Source of the DNA: a virus
Direction: 5' to 3' (one strand)
DNA length: 37,560 nt
Virus record (IMG/VR): IMGVR_UViG_3300035180_000083
Span: 1 to 37,560 of that record
Positions 1 to 6,994 of this stretch are shown here, piece after piece. A program made the position numbers and the translations under genes. The notes beneath the pieces are model-generated. The model saw nothing but the letters and a program-made list of their open reading frames with translations. It did not search any database and had not been told where the DNA came from. How positions within the stretch are numbered: the stretch's first letter is position 1; every line of letters starts with the position of its first letter.

Positions 1-1
1 G

Positions 2-103
2 CTTCGTCACCTTGAGAATGATTACCCACAAGGGTATAACTATAAGGTATTGCGTCAGGCTGCGAAACTTATTCGATTCTATCGGGAGGATTCAGATGAG
101 TGA
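2..103 (+). CDS. 3' end of an unidentified gene, cut by the window edge
   Basis: Frame 2 is open from the window edge and ends in TGA at 101-103, giving 33 residues that end in RFYREDSDE. The fragment is basic and probably helical (RQAAKLIRFYRE) before its acidic tail. Its last bases overlap the next start in the arrangement ATGAGTGA (96-103), the same coupling used throughout this genome, which supports real coding. The start lies outside the window and I do not recognise the product. Confidence 0.6.
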   Translation, partial: LRHLENDYPQGYNYKVLRQAAKLIRFYREDSDE

Positions 104-419
104 TGATACTATGGCTGGTTCGTGGTTGCTGCATCTATCTGTCATCATCAAGGATGATATCTATGATGGAGAATCAGACTATATTAATACTACTATCAAG
201 TTAGTACGAATGTGTGCATGCGCAGGGTATGCTGTTAATGTTATTGATTATGCTATCAATGAGGATGGGTCTACTACAATCTTTCTTGAACTTCCCTTTG
301 ATACAGTAGATGATGAAGATCCTGGTATGGTATCTCTCAGTATCATTGATGATCTTCAGTACTATGTACCTTATGAAGTAATTGGTGATGAAATTACAGG
401 AGATGACCATGAAGGCTGA
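96..419 (+). CDS. small acidic early protein, unknown function
   Basis: A 107-residue product starting MSDDTMAG. I chose ATG 96 over the upstream ATG at 12 because GGGAGGA sits five bases ahead of it (84-90), and the upstream extension would overlap the preceding reading frame almost fully. The protein is strongly acidic, with only about three Lys/Arg and a C-terminus ending TGDDHEG. It has alternating hydrophobic stretches such as TTIFLELPF that suggest beta strands. No signal peptide or membrane segment is visible. It sits in the early operon and overlaps the next gene by 11 bases. I do not recognise a family. Acidity and early location would suit a host-takeover or anti-defence role, but that is inference. 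Confidence 0.7.
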   Translation: MSDDTMAGSWLLHLSVIIKDDIYDGESDYINTTIKLVRMCACAGYAVNVIDYAINEDGSTTIFLELPFDTVDDEDPGMVSLSIIDDLQYYVPYEVIGDEITGDDHEG

Positions 420-795
420 TATTAAAGATCGTTGGGTTAATGCTCTTCGTAGTGGTGACTATGAGCAGGGTACACATTGTCTGCTTAGTGAGAGTGGTAG
501 TTACTGCTGTCTTGGTGTGCTGTGTGATCTCTATATGAAAGAGTCTAATGAAGAGGTAGTGTGGGAAACATCTGAAGATAGTTATGGTGACAAGATGAAG
601 GTTGGTTCTTTCTTTGGCTTTACTACCATACTTCCTAAGACTATCATGGAATGGGCTGGTCTTAATGATCAATCACCTAGTGTTACTTATGTAGATATGG
701 CTGGTTATGGTGGACCCATTATGTTATCTAATCTAAATGATGAGCATGATGCGTCCTTTAAAGAACTTGCTGAACTAATTGAGGAGCAACTGTAA
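409..795 (+). CDS. conserved phage hypothetical with CCLGVLC motif
   Basis: A 128-residue protein from ATG 409, preceded by AGGAG (398-402) with a six-base spacer; ATG 403 and ATG 382 are also in frame. Near the N-terminus it has the pattern W..ALRSG.Y.QG, then CCLGVLCDLY, followed by an acidic middle and the segment TILPKTIMEWAGL. I recognise this pattern as a small protein common in phages and prophages with no assigned function. The paired cysteines could bind metal, but this cannot be shown here. It overlaps both neighbours and belongs to the early operon. Confidence 0.75.
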   Translation: MKADIKDRWVNALRSGDYEQGTHCLLSESGSYCCLGVLCDLYMKESNEEVVWETSEDSYGDKMKVGSFFGFTTILPKTIMEWAGLNDQSPSVTYVDMAGYGGPIMLSNLNDEHDASFKELAELIEEQL

Positions 796-926
796 TGAAT
801 AAGTTTGACATTCAATTTGAAGATGGTTGGTACAGTCTGTATGATTCTACTGGATCTTACATTGATGGATTTAAATCACACTATGATGCTGTGTTGTATG
901 CGAAACATATCTTAGGTGATAACTAA
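795..926 (+). CDS. 43-residue hypothetical protein
   Basis: Short reading frame starting MNKFDIQFEDGWYSLYDSTG and ending HILGDN. The start overlaps the previous stop as TAATG, and it ends one base into the next start in the same arrangement. A GAGGAG ribosome-binding sequence lies about eight bases upstream. The pattern of aromatic residues and turns suggests a small beta structure with a C-terminal helix (YDAVLYAKHIL). No family is recognised. The two-sided coupling is the main evidence that it is translated. Confidence 0.6.
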   Translation: MNKFDIQFEDGWYSLYDSTGSYIDGFKSHYDAVLYAKHILGDN

Positions 927-997
927 TGGGTCCATATGTGTTGGTTGCCTGTGCAATTGTACTTGCGGTATCTCTCTTTATCTTTGAGGATGAATAA
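926..997 (+). CDS. 23-residue single-pass membrane peptide
   Basis: Very short reading frame starting MGPYVLVACAIVLAVSLFIF and ending in acidic EDE. Nearly the whole peptide is one hydrophobic transmembrane helix. Both ends use the TAATG overlap (924-928 and 995-999), so it fits exactly between two genes of the operon. Function is unknown; tiny hydrophobic early peptides in phages may act on the host membrane. Its size makes chance coding possible, but the perfect hydrophobic content and double coupling favour a real gene. Confidence 0.5.
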   Translation: MGPYVLVACAIVLAVSLFIFEDE

Positions 998-1344
998 TGA
1001 CACGATATAATGGTTGGTCTAATTATGAGACATGGAATGTGGTACTGTATCTGACAGAGGATCAGACCATGTATGATATCTTTGAAACCCGATGTAATAT
1101 CTGGCGTAGGTGTGGTATGGCTCCATCTGATCTTAAGTATTCAGTTGTCATGACATACCTTGATATGAATTTCAGCAGTCCTTCTGGACCTGTTACACCT
1201 GATGGTGTATCATTGTATAGTCCTGAGGTTAACTGGCAAGAGATCTATAACTACTACATGAATATGTGGGATGTGGATGTTGATGAGCGTGGTGTTAATG
1301 AGTCAGAAGAGAATGAATTTATAAAGGAACCTAGTAATGACTAA
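997..1344 (+). CDS. phage protein with NGWSNYETWNV motif (DUF7249-like)
   Basis: A 115-residue protein starting MTRYNGWSNYETWNVVLYL. The N-terminal NYETWNV.L.L pattern is widespread in small phage and bacterial proteins often listed as DUF7249; that family assignment is from memory. It is rich in Trp and Tyr, with a glutamate-rich tail (VNESEENEF). No catalytic residues are evident. It starts by TAATG overlap with the membrane peptide and overlaps the next gene by eight bases. Confidence 0.75.
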   Translation: MTRYNGWSNYETWNVVLYLTEDQTMYDIFETRCNIWRRCGMAPSDLKYSVVMTYLDMNFSSPSGPVTPDGVSLYSPEVNWQEIYNYYMNMWDVDVDERGVNESEENEFIKEPSND

Positions 1345-1762
1345 TGAAATTGATACGAAGTTGTGTGATGTAATGCGTGAGTTTGTTCTGCTTAACAAGT
1401 CTGTTGCAGATCCTAACTTGATGGATGTTTCTAAACTTCAAGCCTTCCTTGAGGATAAGGTTACACAGTATATGTGTAATGAGTTTATCATGGAAGATTA
1501 TGTTAACATGGATCGTGAGATTAATGCATACTGTGATGACAATGTATCTGATCTTGTCGAACAGTTTGTTAACGATCAACTAGAGAGTGTGGTTGATGAT
1601 AAGCTGGATAATATTATTGAAGATAAGGTAGACTATAAGATTGAGTCTGCTGTATCGGATAACATTGATCAGGCAATGACTGATTTCTTTAAGAGTAAGG
1701 ATGGCACTATTGCCATTGCTGATGCTATCCTATACCTTATCAAGTCTAAGGTAACTGAGTGA
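1337..1762 (+). CDS. acidic, helical early protein with heptad-like repeats
   Basis: A 141-residue protein, rich in Asp/Glu, with a long central stretch of amphipathic repeats in which Val/Ile/Leu alternate with acidic pairs (for example VVDDKLDNIIEDKVDYKIES). This predicts an extended alpha-helical or coiled-coil structure. The C-terminal segment IAIADAILYLIKSK is a second amphipathic helix. There is no signal peptide. It starts eight bases inside the upstream gene, and its stop is entangled with the GTG start of the dockerin gene (GTGA). No family is recognised; oligomerisation is a reasonable inference. Confidence 0.75.
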   Translation: MTNEIDTKLCDVMREFVLLNKSVADPNLMDVSKLQAFLEDKVTQYMCNEFIMEDYVNMDREINAYCDDNVSDLVEQFVNDQLESVVDDKLDNIIEDKVDYKIESAVSDNIDQAMTDFFKSKDGTIAIADAILYLIKSKVTE

Positions 1763-2478
1763 AATATATCTATCCAATCCTTTTGATGTCTAGTGTGTGT
1801 CATGCACAGTCAGACCCTAATGCTAAGTTGGATCTATCACTTGTGTTCCCACAACAGGCTGTTGATATCAATGATATCATTGAAGTTAAGTTGATGGTGT
1901 CTGCCTCTAGTAATCCTCAGCGATTCATTGTTGCTGATGTTCCCTTTGGTTGGGATACTAGTAAGTTGCAGTTGCTTGGTGTATCATTGGAAGGTTCTAA
2001 TGTTGGTGTTATGCCAGGGTATTCTACATTCCCACCTAATGATTATACTTGGTGCAATGAAGTCGTACCACCACAAGATGGCAACGGTATGTTCTATTGC
2101 TATGGTGTGCTTGGATACGAGTGGATTGTAACTAAGCCAACACAGATGTGTAAGTTTATCTTTAAGGTTGTTGGGTTGGGTCAATCAGAGGTTGTGTTAT
2201 ATGATAACCTACCACTTCGACCTGAGTATCCTGCTTCCTGTGTTGTGTATGGTTGTTGTGTTGGTGGTAATGATGTTACTGGTACACTTAGTAATGCTAT
2301 GGTTGGAGTCCCTGTGTTTGGTGACTTTAATAATGATGGTATTGTAAATGCTGGTGATATGAGTGCGTTGCTTGCTGACTGGGGTGCTATTAACTATGCA
2401 TCTAATCCGCATGATCTTAATGGTGATGGCATTGTGAACTCACAAGATCTTGCACTACTGTTTAATAACTGGAGCTAA
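1759..2478 (+). CDS. secreted cohesin-like plus type I dockerin protein
   Basis: A 239-residue protein using GTG at 1759 (overlapping the previous TGA) that begins with a signal peptide, MKYIYPILLMSSVCHA, and a likely signal peptidase I cut before QSDPN. Residues about 25-185 look like a cohesin-type beta sandwich (VFPQQAVDINDIIEVKLMV, then FGWDTSKLQLLGVSL) with several cysteines that could form disulfides once exported. The C-terminal 55 residues carry two dockerin F-hand calcium repeats, GDFNNDGIVNAGDMSALL and DLNGDGIVNSQDLALLF, each with Asp/Asn at calcium-ligand spacing. Known dockerins bind cohesins in extracellular complexes. In a phage early operon this is very unusual. The repeat style is typical of planctomycete secreted proteins. 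A role in modifying the host surface is inference. Confidence 0.88.
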   Translation: MKYIYPILLMSSVCHAQSDPNAKLDLSLVFPQQAVDINDIIEVKLMVSASSNPQRFIVADVPFGWDTSKLQLLGVSLEGSNVGVMPGYSTFPPNDYTWCNEVVPPQDGNGMFYCYGVLGYEWIVTKPTQMCKFIFKVVGLGQSEVVLYDNLPLRPEYPASCVVYGCCVGGNDVTGTLSNAMVGVPVFGDFNNDGIVNAGDMSALLADWGAINYASNPHDLNGDGIVNSQDLALLFNNWS

Positions 2479-2480
2479 TA

Positions 2481-2720
2481 ATGGGTGAAGAAATTTCAAA
2501 TGTTTATGAGATTGATGCTAGATTTGATAAGAAAATTCTTCTTCTTCAGGCACATCTTGTGTATGACTTGGCTTTTGATGCCAAGCATAAGCGTGGACCT
2601 GTGTGGTCTGATAATGATTATGAAAAGTTGATGGGTGTTGCTGCTCTGTTGCATCATATCCTTGATGAGTCTCTTAAGGTTAAGAAAGTTATTGACCACG
2701 ATAACACGGGAGTTTATTAA
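2481..2720 (+). CDS. 79-residue hypothetical protein
   Basis: Starts MGEEISNVYEIDARFDKK, two bases after the dockerin stop, with GGAG about six bases upstream. Predicted mainly alpha-helical: hydrophobic residues in ILLLQAHLVYDLAF and LMGVAALLHHILDESL are spaced as amphipathic helices, with a Lys-rich connection. There are no membrane segments or cysteines. It overlaps the next gene by TAATG. No family recognised. Confidence 0.65.
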   Translation: MGEEISNVYEIDARFDKKILLLQAHLVYDLAFDAKHKRGPVWSDNDYEKLMGVAALLHHILDESLKVKKVIDHDNTGVY

Positions 2721-2884
2721 TGAGTTATGAAGATGGTAATGTAGATGATATGGATGGTTATGATTGGGTTAACTTCATTGATGAGTATCATTGTCCTGAT
2801 TACTGGTACAATGAAGTATATCTTGATGAACCTGTTGATGATGATGAAAATATTGTGGTAGATGACGAGCAACAGGAGACGTAA
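2720..2884 (+). CDS. 54-residue extremely acidic protein, possible DNA mimic
   Basis: Starts by TAATG overlap and runs from MSYEDGNVDDMDGYDW to DDEQQET. Counting directly, 20 of 54 residues are Asp or Glu and there is no Lys or Arg at all, alongside many Tyr/Trp. It is the last gene before the RNA polymerase, comparable in place to the early anti-restriction genes of T7-like phages. T7 Ocr (gp0.3) is an acidic DNA mimic that blocks type I restriction enzymes; this product is much shorter (Ocr is 117 residues) and I see no sequence match. DNA mimicry is an inference from charge and position. Confidence 0.6.
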   Translation: MSYEDGNVDDMDGYDWVNFIDEYHCPDYWYNEVYLDEPVDDDENIVVDDEQQET

Positions 2885-2934
2885 CGTAGTACATGGCTAG
2901 CCTCGTCGGCTACCCCTAACAAGGAGAAATCAAT
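2885..2934 (+). promoter_or_regulatory. leader before the RNA polymerase gene, small hairpin
   Basis: This 50-base gap is one of very few true intergenic gaps. It holds a five-base-pair inverted repeat, TAGCC (2898-2902) and GGCTA (2908-2912), around a five-base loop. A strong AAGGAG (2921-2926) follows, eight bases before ATG 2935. It could be a processing hairpin or overlap a promoter, as in T7-like phages that process early mRNA, but the stem is short. No recognisable promoter consensus is visible. Confidence 0.25.
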
Positions 2935-5406
2935 ATGTCTTTATCTGACTTCTGTACTGGAAAGAAATGGCTTGGTCTGTCCTTTGAACAAAGACAAACC
3001 AGACTAACACTTAACTCAGTCTTTGAGGAAGATATCTTTAATGAATCACTCCAAAAATATTGGGATAATTATGAGTCGATGCCTAGTATGTATGCTCCTG
3101 AACAGGCACTCATCTATCGTGTTGTTGATCACATCTCTGAGGCAGTAGAACAATATCTATGTGATCAACAGAAAAGAAATGTTCCTTGGATCAATCCGAT
3201 CTATCGTCTTGGTCCTCGTAGAATTGCTGGGTTAATTATTACTGTGTGTGCTGAGACATTGTTGTTCTCTTCACGACGAGAACACAATGGTGTTACCGTC
3301 AGTAATACTCAGGTACTACAGCAAGATCTAGCAAGAGCAATTGCTAATGTGATACAGACAGCAGTTAATTATCAGCAGTCAAGAGCAGATAATCCTGGTG
3401 CTTGGGTTCTTGTATCTAAGATTATTAAATCTAGATGGACTAAGAGACAGATCAGTGACTTCATTAAGTATCACAAGTCACCGTGTCATATTAGAATGAC
3501 CAACAAAGAACGATACTATCTTGGTCTTAACCTGTTAACTATTCTTGAGCGATCAGGTATAGTTGAACTTACTAAGTTTTGGGATGGTCCTACATCTAGT
3601 CCTATTGCAGTAGCATTCTCACGTGAAGTTACTGCGGGACTTACTGAGGCACACTCTGACTTCTTAACTAGAGCTAAGATTAGATACCGTCCAATGATTG
3701 TACCACCCCGTAAGCATACCAAGGATCTATCTGGTGGTGTTCATACTGAACATCTCCGTAAGGGAATGGTTGATAGAGGGTATACATACTTTCATGATGA
3801 AGATTTTGTTACTGAGTTCAAGGGTAGTGAACCATCTGAGGCTGTGATTGATGGGCTGAATAAGTTAATGGGTACTGAGTGGACAATCAATCTTCCAGTA
3901 CTTAATGTAATGGAGTATCTATTCAAGAACAATCTTAGAGTAGCTAATCTTCCACCGTATGAGATTGATTCGCTGTTGTTACAGGATAGGTCAGATGATA
4001 CTAATCCAGAGACAGTTAGTAGACTAAAGAAAGAACGATCAGAGTTGTGGTCTGAGTGGTATGGCAAGGAGAATGAGAGAGTTAGGATGTGTCTCAGGCT
4101 TTCAATAGCCAAGGATATGAATGCCTATGGCTTCTTCTACCATGTGTATACCTGTGACTTTCGCGGTCGAGCATACACAACTACCGATCTGTTATCACCA
4201 CAGTCTGGTGATCATGATAGATCTTTGATTACGTTTGCTAACCCAGTACAACAAACCGAACGTGGTAAGTACTGGCTTAAGGTACATGTTGCAAACCTGT
4301 TTGATCAGGATAAGGAATCCTTTGACAATAGAATCAAATGGGTTGATGCTAACATGAAGATGTTACAATCAATCAACGATGATCCTTATGCTGTCCTAAG
4401 TCTTTGGACTGAGGATAAAAAGAGGAAGAACCAATCCTTTCAACGTTTAGCTGCTGTCTTTGAGTTGTTTAGGACAGATGGTATGACACAACTACCCATC
4501 GGTATGGATGGATCATGTAATGGCATCCAACATTGGGCTGCTATTGCTAAGGATCCTGTCATTGGTAAGATGGTAAACCTATTGCCAGATGATAAGCCTA
4601 ACGATGCCTATGGTGTCGTTGCTAATGCAGTCACACAAACAATGCTTCCTCTTAACTATAAGGATCCGTGGGTAACCATGTTCTTAGAGGAGTGGGATGG
4701 CAAGGTGAACAGGTCAGTTGTTAAGAGAGCAGTCATGACAGATCCATATGGTGTTACCACACGTGGTATAACCGATGGTCTATTGAATGATGGGCATATA
4801 GATTGGATTGATAAGACACTCAGGATTAATGCTGCCAAGGAATTGACATCGTATATCCAAGACGCAATGAATGTTCTCCTTACCATACCCAACCAAGGTA
4901 AGGTATGGCTTAAGAAGATTGCAAAGCTTTCGTCTGATACACACACTCACCTTGAATGGACAACACCAATTGGATTCAAGGTAAGACATCAATACTATGG
5001 ACAGACTAATGGGATTGTTAATCTTCAGGGTCTGCTTACTAAGATGCGTGTTGAGTTCAATGAGTTTATCAGAGACGAAGTAAACGGGAGAGCCGCTAAG
5101 AATGGAATCTCCCCTAACTTTATCCACTCATTAGATGCAAGCCATATGTTTTCTGTGATCATGGGAATCTCTGATGAGTGTGATTCTTATTCATTCATCC
5201 ATGATTCATTTGGTGTTCATGCTCCGCTTGTTGATAAGTTAAGAGATGTAACACGTATAGAGTTTGTTAAGATACATTCGGTTAATCAACTCGATGTACT
5301 ACGGAACCAATTGATTACATATCTAGAGATTGATCTACCCGAAGTACCTAGCACTGGTATTCTGGACATAACTAAGGTGCTAGAGAGTGAGTACTTCTTT
5401 CATTGA
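2935..5406 (+). CDS. T7-like single-subunit DNA-directed RNA polymerase
   Basis: An 823-residue enzyme that transcribes the middle and late phage genes from phage promoters. Family motifs are all present: DFRGRAY (residues 408-414), motif A DGSCNGIQHW with catalytic Asp525, motif B KRAVMTDPYG with Lys597 and Tyr605, and motif C HDSFG with catalytic Asp757. T7 polymerase is 883 residues, so this copy is slightly shorter but complete at the active site. The N-terminal 300 residues, which would recognise promoters, are diverged. The start is fixed by AAGGAG and an upstream gap. It is the hallmark gene of Autographiviridae and separates early genes from replication genes. Its stop overlaps the next start as TTGA. 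Confidence 0.97.
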   Translation: MSLSDFCTGKKWLGLSFEQRQTRLTLNSVFEEDIFNESLQKYWDNYESMPSMYAPEQALIYRVVDHISEAVEQYLCDQQKRNVPWINPIYRLGPRRIAGLIITVCAETLLFSSRREHNGVTVSNTQVLQQDLARAIANVIQTAVNYQQSRADNPGAWVLVSKIIKSRWTKRQISDFIKYHKSPCHIRMTNKERYYLGLNLLTILERSGIVELTKFWDGPTSSPIAVAFSREVTAGLTEAHSDFLTRAKIRYRPMIVPPRKHTKDLSGGVHTEHLRKGMVDRGYTYFHDEDFVTEFKGSEPSEAVIDGLNKLMGTEWTINLPVLNVMEYLFKNNLRVANLPPYEIDSLLLQDRSDDTNPETVSRLKKERSELWSEWYGKENERVRMCLRLSIAKDMNAYGFFYHVYTCDFRGRAYTTTDLLSPQSGDHDRSLITFANPVQQTERGKYWLKVHVANLFDQDKESFDNRIKWVDANMKMLQSINDDPYAVLSLWTEDKKRKNQSFQRLAAVFELFRTDGMTQLPIGMDGSCNGIQHWAAIAKDPVIGKMVNLLPDDKPNDAYGVVANAVTQTMLPLNYKDPWVTMFLEEWDGKVNRSVVKRAVMTDPYGVTTRGITDGLLNDGHIDWIDKTLRINAAKELTSYIQDAMNVLLTIPNQGKVWLKKIAKLSSDTHTHLEWTTPIGFKVRHQYYGQTNGIVNLQGLLTKMRVEFNEFIRDEVNGRAAKNGISPNFIHSLDASHMFSVIMGISDECDSYSFIHDSFGVHAPLVDKLRDVTRIEFVKIHSVNQLDVLRNQLITYLEIDLPEVPSTGILDITKVLESEYFFH

Positions 5407-5639
5407 CTGATTCACCAGTTATTGTGATTGATTGTGAAGGTGCTATAGAGAACGGGGCTAAGATAATTTACAAGGCAATGAAAGATAAGAATAAAACCCG
5501 TATGAATTTTAAGTTTCTATGTACATCTGATTGGATGCACGTACAATTTATTAATCATGTTATAAAATATCTTGAACAAAAGAAAGTAAAGAAGGTAGAC
5601 CATGTCAAACTCGACATCTTTATTGAAGAAAAAAATTGA
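5403..5639 (+). CDS. 78-residue hypothetical, TTG start
   Basis: Starts at TTG 5403, overlapping the polymerase stop, and reads TDSPVIVIDCEGAIENGAKI after the initiator. A beta strand (VIVIDCEG) followed by Lys-rich helices is predicted. The second half (INHVIKYLEQKKVKKVDHVK) is basic, unlike the acidic early genes. No family recognised. The TTG start is unusual but two other genes here also use non-ATG starts at stop overlaps. The 3' end overlaps the next gene by 38 bases. Confidence 0.5.
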   Translation: MTDSPVIVIDCEGAIENGAKIIYKAMKDKNKTRMNFKFLCTSDWMHVQFINHVIKYLEQKKVKKVDHVKLDIFIEEKN

Positions 5640-5844
5640 GCTAAACGGAATCAACTATAGGTGGGGTGATCTCTACGATTCGTGGAACACCTATCAGAAG
5701 GAAGACTTCGATGGCACTGGTATTAGTTGTAATGATTTAATTCCACAGGAAAATGGACCACCTCTTCCATCTCTAGCGGAACAATGGAAAGAGGACTATA
5801 AGAAAAGGATTAAGATCAATGGCAAAAGTTCTCGTAATAGGTGA
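5602..5844 (+). CDS. 80-residue hypothetical protein
   Basis: Starts at ATG 5602 with GAAGG about eight bases upstream, 38 bases inside the previous gene. Residues 10-35 (KKKIELNGINYRWGDLYDSW) look like a small beta unit, and the C-terminus is basic (KKRIKINGKSSRNR). It overlaps the phosphoesterase gene by 26 bases. Overlaps at both ends weaken the case a little, but the start signal is acceptable and no other frame is open through the central part. Function unknown. Confidence 0.55.
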   Translation: MSNSTSLLKKKIELNGINYRWGDLYDSWNTYQKEDFDGTGISCNDLIPQENGPPLPSLAEQWKEDYKKRIKINGKSSRNR

Positions 5845-6478
5845 CTTGCATTGTCCTGCTGTGCATCCAGAATACATGGACTTTGTTAAGTCTATTAAGA
5901 AGAAGTACAAGACTGATACTACTGTGTTCATTGGAGATGTGGTGGATCATGCATCCATCTCATTTCACAAGAAGAATCCAGAACATCCTGCTGCAATGGA
6001 TGAGTATCATCAGACTATGGATGCATTAGGATCATGGATCAGAGCATTCCCAACTGCTCATGTTACTATTGGTAACCATGATGAACGTGTTGCAAGACTG
6101 GCGGCTGATGCTGGTATTCCACCATGCTATCTTAAAGAGTATGGTGTTATGTATGATTCCAAGAATTGGAATTGGCAATACTCAGTAGAGATTGATGATG
6201 TGTATTACTATCACGGTGTTGGTGCGGGTGGTCAATACCCCGCAATGAATGCAGCAAAGCTTCGTCTTCAATCAGTAGTGATGGGACACTATCACAGTGT
6301 GGCTGGTATCAATTGGGTAGTTGGTCCAACATCTCGTATCTTCGGAATGAATGTTGGATCAGGTGTTGATCGGTTCCACCCTGCTATGCAGTATGGTTCT
6401 GCTTACCTTAAGAAGCCAGTCGTATCATGTGCTGTGGTTATTGATGGACACCCCTATTTGGAGTTGATGGACCTATGA
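5819..6478 (+). CDS. calcineurin-like metallophosphoesterase
   Basis: A 219-residue two-metal phosphoesterase with the family motifs in order: GDLH (residues 8-11), GDVVDH (39-44), GNHDE (85-89) and GHYH (156-159). These provide the Asp, His and Asn ligands for the binuclear metal site. Known relatives cleave phosphate mono- or diesters, including cyclic nucleotides, nucleotides and protein phosphates; the substrate cannot be read from sequence. There is no signal peptide, so it is cytoplasmic. The neighbours are RNA polymerase and DNA-metabolism genes. AAAAGGATT lies upstream of ATG 5819. It overlaps the metallopeptidase gene by four bases (ATGA). Confidence 0.9.
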   Translation: MAKVLVIGDLHCPAVHPEYMDFVKSIKKKYKTDTTVFIGDVVDHASISFHKKNPEHPAAMDEYHQTMDALGSWIRAFPTAHVTIGNHDERVARLAADAGIPPCYLKEYGVMYDSKNWNWQYSVEIDDVYYYHGVGAGGQYPAMNAAKLRLQSVVMGHYHSVAGINWVVGPTSRIFGMNVGSGVDRFHPAMQYGSAYLKKPVVSCAVVIDGHPYLELMDL

Positions 6479-6888
6479 ATCTTCAGCAACTCAGAAAGGA
6501 ATCCAAGAAGTGGCAGAAGATTCTTGGACTACACAACTGGAAGATCACCGTTGTGTGGGCAAAGAAGGACGAGTTGAATACAGAAACAGAAAAGGTATAC
6601 GGAATAAATACGTTTGATCCCAATCATATGGAGTCAACGATCAAGATTCTTAACCCCAAGTATGAGAACTACGATGCTTTAAATACTTTGGTTCATGAGT
6701 TGCTTCATCTTTTTATGTTTCAACTTGAGAGCGCAGCAGGATTTAGTATCAAACCACCGTCTGACCAATGGGAGACAGCAATGGAACAGACGATTAATAA
6801 ACTGTCCGAACTATTAATGAAGGAACACAATGGAAGAAACACAGGAAGTACCGACAGCGGAACCAATCAAGATCCTCAATGCCAATGA
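6475..6888 (+). CDS. HELLH zinc metallopeptidase-like protein
   Basis: A 137-residue protein with the zinc-binding signature LVHELLH (His74, Glu75, His78) and a downstream Glu (Glu100 or Glu104, in WETAMEQ) that could be the third metal ligand, as in gluzincin or SprT-like folds. The N-terminal half (LHNWKITVVWAKKDE, then STIKILNP) is beta-rich and the helices follow, in the order expected for small SprT/ImmA-like peptidases. There is no signal peptide. The C-terminal tail is Thr/Gly/Asn-rich and low complexity, and overlaps the next reading frame. Its target is unknown: host regulator cleavage or cell-wall degradation are both possible. Confidence 0.72.
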   Translation: MNLQQLRKESKKWQKILGLHNWKITVVWAKKDELNTETEKVYGINTFDPNHMESTIKILNPKYENYDALNTLVHELLHLFMFQLESAAGFSIKPPSDQWETAMEQTINKLSELLMKEHNGRNTGSTDSGTNQDPQCQ

Positions 6889-6994
6889 GGTTGTTACATA
6901 TCTTGAGACAATCGTTATGTATCTAGAGGCATGTCAACAGGACATGATGAAGAACATCGAACAAATTAAGAAGGAGAAGGACATTAATGACTGA
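6830..6994 (+). CDS. 54-residue helical hypothetical protein
   Basis: Starts at ATG 6830 with AAGGA seven bases upstream and reads MEETQEVPTAEPIKILNANE, then a long helix (VVTYLETIVMYLEACQQDMM) and a Lys/Glu-rich end. Heptad-like spacing suggests a small coiled coil. It overlaps the metallopeptidase by 59 bases in another frame and the ssDNA-binding gene by eight bases. The overlap region is where the upstream protein becomes low-complexity, suggesting that this frame is the constrained one. Function unknown. Confidence 0.55.
   Translation: MEETQEVPTAEPIKILNANEVVTYLETIVMYLEACQQDMMKNIEQIKKEKDIND

Noticed and set aside
3516-5127. Several open frames on the minus strand across the RNA polymerase gene
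   Set aside because: They are antisense to a well-supported gene, lack ribosome-binding sites and resemble no proteins.
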